Source of the DNA: Scalesia atractyloides
Taxonomy: Eukaryota; Streptophyta; Magnoliopsida; Asterales; Asteraceae
Assembly: GCA_947069175.1 (NCBI GenBank)
Contig: CAMTDV010000023.1
Location: 86,562,391 to 86,626,390, forward strand
DNA: 64,000 nt
Reading direction: 5' to 3'
Part shown: piece by piece, positions 60,640 through 64,000 of the stretch
How the letters are laid out: each line of letters begins with the position of its first letter
Position numbering within the stretch: position 1 is the stretch's first letter
The notes under the pieces: model-generated
What the model was told of the DNA's origin: nothing
Databases searched by the model: none
The model's input: only the letters and a program-made list of their open reading frames with translations
Program-made: the position numbers and the translations under genes

Positions 60640-60910
60640 ATGAAAAAGTTTGAATCCGTAGATAAGTGCGGATCAAACATTTAAGAAAGAATGGTACGAA
60701 TGAATAGTTTGAATCCGTAGGTAAGTACGGATCAAACATATAAGAAAGAAAGGTACGAATGAAAAAGTTTGAATCCGTAGGTAAGTACGGATCAAACATA
60801 TAAGAAAGAAAGGTACGAAAGAAAAGTTTGAATTCGTAGTTGATGTACGGATTAAACTAATAAGAATGGAACATAATAATGAAAGGTAAAATCTTTAAGC
60901 AAATGCGGAA
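60640..60910 (+). repeat. About-61-bp minisatellite
   Basis: Four to five tandem units of AAGTTTGAATCCGTAGGTAA, TACGGATCAAACATATAAGA, AAGAAAGGTACGAATGAAA; the first three are close and later ones degrade. A weaker related unit continues to about 60990. Confidence 0.88.
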
Positions 60911-60990
60911 TCAAACATATAAAGTCATAGATAAGAATGAAAAGACTTGAGTCCATAAGTATCTGCGAACCAAATACGTAAGAACAAAAG

Positions 60991-63850
60991 GTGGAATGCA
61001 TAAATAACTGGGAATGGGTAAGAGTGAGGGAGGGAATGTGTTTCTTTCTCTTATTAAGGTAGGTATAAATCTTGTAAGTATGTGGTGCCGATAGCTTTGT
61101 CGTGTCAGGTAGGTCACTTGACTAACATAAATGCATATATACATATGGTGACTTACGAGCAAGCGAGGGATGGTTTGTGTTTAAAAAAGAGAATAAAATT
61201 AACGTATCTAAATATGTAATGACGGTTTAACATTGTTAGAGTCAAATGGGTTATATGAGTAAGTGCAATGACAACATGATGACAAGACAGATGAAGCGAA
61301 ATTTCACATAAACAAAATTTCGTAAGGAACATATAAAAAGTCAACTCATGAAAGTTGGGGTGAATGAAGGGTTACGACCCAGAGAATGGCATAAGTATGG
61401 ATGAGGAAGAAAAGTTGTCCACGAACTGCTAAAAAGGTAAAGTGGTGTATTATCAGTATGTTTGAATTGAAAATAAGTACAACACATGATCCAACACATG
61501 TATACAATAAGTAATATATGGCAGATTGACCATGAAAAGTCAAACTGCAGAAATTGGCATATAATTGATGAACTTCAAGAGAAGTACTTAAGAAACGAAG
61601 TGTGCAATGTAGTATACCAAATAAATAAGAAATTTGTGAAAGAAATATAGGTAAGTTAACACCGAATACAATGAATATCTAAAGGAAAATAGTATGTTAA
61701 AGAATGGTTGCATATTGACCCGTCATAAACGGGTTAAACGAATGAAAATGATATGTTAAGGAACGGTCAGGTATTGACCCGTTACGAACGGGTCAAACGA
61801 ATTATGTTTTAAAAAGAATTTAGTAAGGGCTAGTATGTAAATAAGAAGATTTGAAAAATGCCATGTTTAAGGGAAAACTGAATGAAATGTACTAACACCT
61901 AATTTGTAAATGAGTATGATCAAACTATTGGTGTGATAAAACCAGTAGAGATGGAGAAAAGATGAACACATACGGAAGCTCATCGCATGCATGGACAAGG
62001 TCAGTCTAGTCTTTGACACGCGCTCATGAAGGGGCGGATTGAACCGGGACACGGACCGTTGTTTATGTAAATAATAAGGTTAGTAAAGTATTTGACTTGT
62101 GAATGTTAAATAGAAAGTTATAGACGGAATAATGTTTCCATACGAACAAATGGTAACACAAGTATGACGTGGTTTGGAAGGTTTGACTATTAGAGGTCAA
62201 GAAAAGAACGAAATTCTTAGTTCAAACTCAATGTCATTAATCAAGGCGTAGGCGCGTATAGTAAGTAATGTAAAAAAAAACAAAAACAAATCTTGGTGAC
62301 CTGCATGAAACAACACGGAGTTTAGCCTAGGAATGTACTTAGTACCATGTAACGGTAACTAACCTAAGACGATGTTAAACTCTCAAGACAAGTATGAATG
62401 ACTAAGAAGGAAATAATGTTTGGGCTGTGATAACTATACCTAAGATGAAATGTCTAAGTGAAGTTAGGATGTGAGATTGTAGGAAAGACTTGACATATAT
62501 GAATGAAATATGATAATGATGTAACTAATAGTAAACTAACTTGAAGATTGTGTTATAGATGGAACTCGTACATGAATTCAGGTTGAAAATATATTTTTTG
62601 GAAAGGATTATGCTATTGGGGCTTGTATAGTGTGCTTGAATGGGTGATACTCGCCATATGTTATATACTTACTCAAATGCGATTAAGAAGTGAATGTACG
62701 CTAAAAGTAAAGCATATGAACTTGCTAGTGAATGATGATGTTAATTGAATAACCTTATATGTGGTTGTCAAATGTAAGATAATGGAGACATTAGCATGTG
62801 TAAAATTGATTATATGTATTTGTGTATGTAATTAGGTGATTACATGGTTGTATGTATTTCACTAAATGGGTACGAAATGTTTATGGTGCCATTAGCATAA
62901 CCGGCTACATTGATATACACATATATTCCTAAGCTGGAAGTTTGCATACTTGATTATTGACTTTTCAAAAAAAAAAAAAAAAAAAAAAAAATCAATGAGT
63001 AGGAGAATAGCATGATTAGAAATCCTAATATGATTGTAAAAATAGAAGGATTGAATGATGCATGATGGATCCTTATATGTTAATCTTGATGATATGTTAA
63101 ATTGTGTGAATTGGGAATGATGCATTGTTGAAAATGTGCGATGTGCTTGTGACAAATGATAAGTGAAAGACAAATGCGAGATATGAACTGGATATGATAT
63201 GTGATATATAAAAATCTTGTGTGCTAACGAGAATGTGAATGTGATGACATGTAAGGATAAGGATAATATCAAGATGACACAAGCACGGAAGGCAACTGGG
63301 TCAAAAGAAGGTGAGGAAGCGATCACGAATATGGATGCTTAATTTAAGTGACTATCGATCTCGCTTTTTATTTTGTTTAGATAAAGTTATTTGTATTTGA
63401 TCAATTGAAATCAAGTAAGGATGTACAAATAAGGAAATTGCTAGGATGAGAATGGTTGTAATGGTCGCTCAATGTCAATCCGGTGAAACCTTAACATAGG
63501 GGCAAATGGGTCAAAAACTTTTAGTAGAAAGATTTAGCCGAAGAACATGTGGATTGGATTGAGAATGGTATGGAATGAATTGAGAACTTGAATAATGATT
63601 TATTTCACGTGTTAGAATCCCCAGAACACACGGTTAGTGAGTAGAAATAACAAAACACAAAATCAGCGTTTAAGCTGTAGAGGAGGTGTGGTATATGTAA
63701 GAACAAAAGAAGAGAAGAAGAAGAAGACCGCCTATTATAGTACGACGTTTAAAGGAAACTAAGTGAATGGTATGCACGGGATGTAATTTAGTTTGTAAAC
63801 CATAGTTAAATGAAGTAAGAAATGAGGGTATGTGTAAACTAGTATGTAAA
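60991..63850 (+). other. Non-coding gypsy-region DNA
   Basis: No gag or pol is recognisable on either strand over this stretch; minus-strand open frames are composition artefacts. At 61710-61800 two copies of TTGACCCGT..NAACGGGTYAAACGAAT form a small inverted repeat. A 23-base A run with flanking T's lies at about 62968-62991. Confidence 0.5.
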
Positions 63851-63854
63851 AGAA

Positions 63855-63995
63855 TCATAACCGGTGGCAATAAAAAGCTCATTCGCAACAAGGCTTTTAG
63901 ACAAGTTTTTGGTCCTATGTCAACACCGGAAAGGATCGGATCTTACATGGGAACCCAAGGACGAATGCGCGAGCACTACTCGGAGTTATTCAGTA
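63855..63995 (+). pseudogene. C-terminal end of Ty3/gypsy pol, runs to window edge
   Basis: In neighbouring frames the DNA encodes LIRNKA, then QHRKGSDLTWEPKDE and, after a one-base shift, REHYSELFS. The block [Q/W]H..G.EATWEP...M...YP.LF is the end of plant gypsy integrase/pol. At least two frameshifts show decay. It lies about 5.1 kb after the primer site, roughly where the end of pol is expected, although the DNA between does not look like gag-pol. Confidence 0.7.
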
Positions 63996-64000
63996 TATAC

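Noticed and set aside
60640..60910. CRISPR-like array
   Set aside because: Units are contiguous with no unique spacers, in a plant retrotransposon context; it is a minisatellite.
62892..63326. 144-codon minus-strand frame
   Set aside because: Runs through a poly-A/T tract and has low-complexity His/Ser/Leu composition; no family likeness.

Overview
This window looks like plant nuclear DNA: AT-rich, intron-bearing gene fragments, and dense nested transposon debris. Plant-type LTR-retrotransposon primer sites (forms of TGGTATCAGAGCC), CACTA, Mutator-like, hAT-like and PIF/Harbinger-like sequences, a plant glutamate-receptor-like gene and an NADH-dependent glutamate synthase fragment all point to an angiosperm. 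The style of the Copia elements (a TTTCGGAT-rich leader and an extra ORF after pol) makes me think of Asteraceae, but that is inference. I see no clearly intact protein-coding gene; almost everything recognisable is a pseudogene or transposon relic.

Layout. 1-11.6 kb: a minus-strand Myb/SANT (PIF/Harbinger ORF1-like) relic is split by a 5.3 kb CACTA element (1775-7092, 3-bp target duplication ATC). The CACTA carries pieces of an NADH-GOGAT gene and further exon-like pieces. A roughly 750-bp sequence is present twice (7551-8307 and 9351-10104), followed by a second ORF1-like relic. 11.6-13.6 kb: an old Copia relic (LTR end, primer site, gag, zinc knuckle). It is interrupted at 13646 by the LTR of a second Copia element.

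13.6-29.7 kb: this second Copia element contains a striking head-to-tail triplication of its internal region (leader, gag, protease, start of integrase) with a 4840-bp period and no LTRs between copies. The third copy continues into integrase. 29.7-42.8 kb: a 13.1 kb composite block sits inside the Copia pol, flanked by a perfect 57-bp direct repeat. It holds a 1.88 kb duplicate of downstream sequence (29712-31587, matching 46667-48542), a GMC-oxidoreductase (HOTHEAD/mandelonitrile-lyase-like) pseudogene, LINE fragments, an ORF1-like relic, one CACTA terminus and a minus-strand Copia fragment.

42.8-48.5 kb: Copia reverse transcriptase/RNase H resumes, followed by a TTTCGGAT-rich stretch, a 1.09 kb Mutator-like element, and a post-pol ORF relic. 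48.8-51.5 kb: a 3'-truncated, frameshifted GLR pseudogene on the minus strand. 51.5-57.2 kb: gene-poor, with a 152-bp hAT-like MITE, a possible small secreted-peptide exon, a TAA microsatellite and another ORF1-like relic. 57.2-64 kb: a Ty3/gypsy LTR and primer site, about 5 kb of non-coding AT-rich DNA with two minisatellites, then the C-terminal end of a gypsy pol at the window edge.

The parts do not form a pathway. The window records successive nested insertion, segmental duplication and mutational decay, including a strong bias to Gln-to-stop (C-to-T) lesions in the Copia copies.
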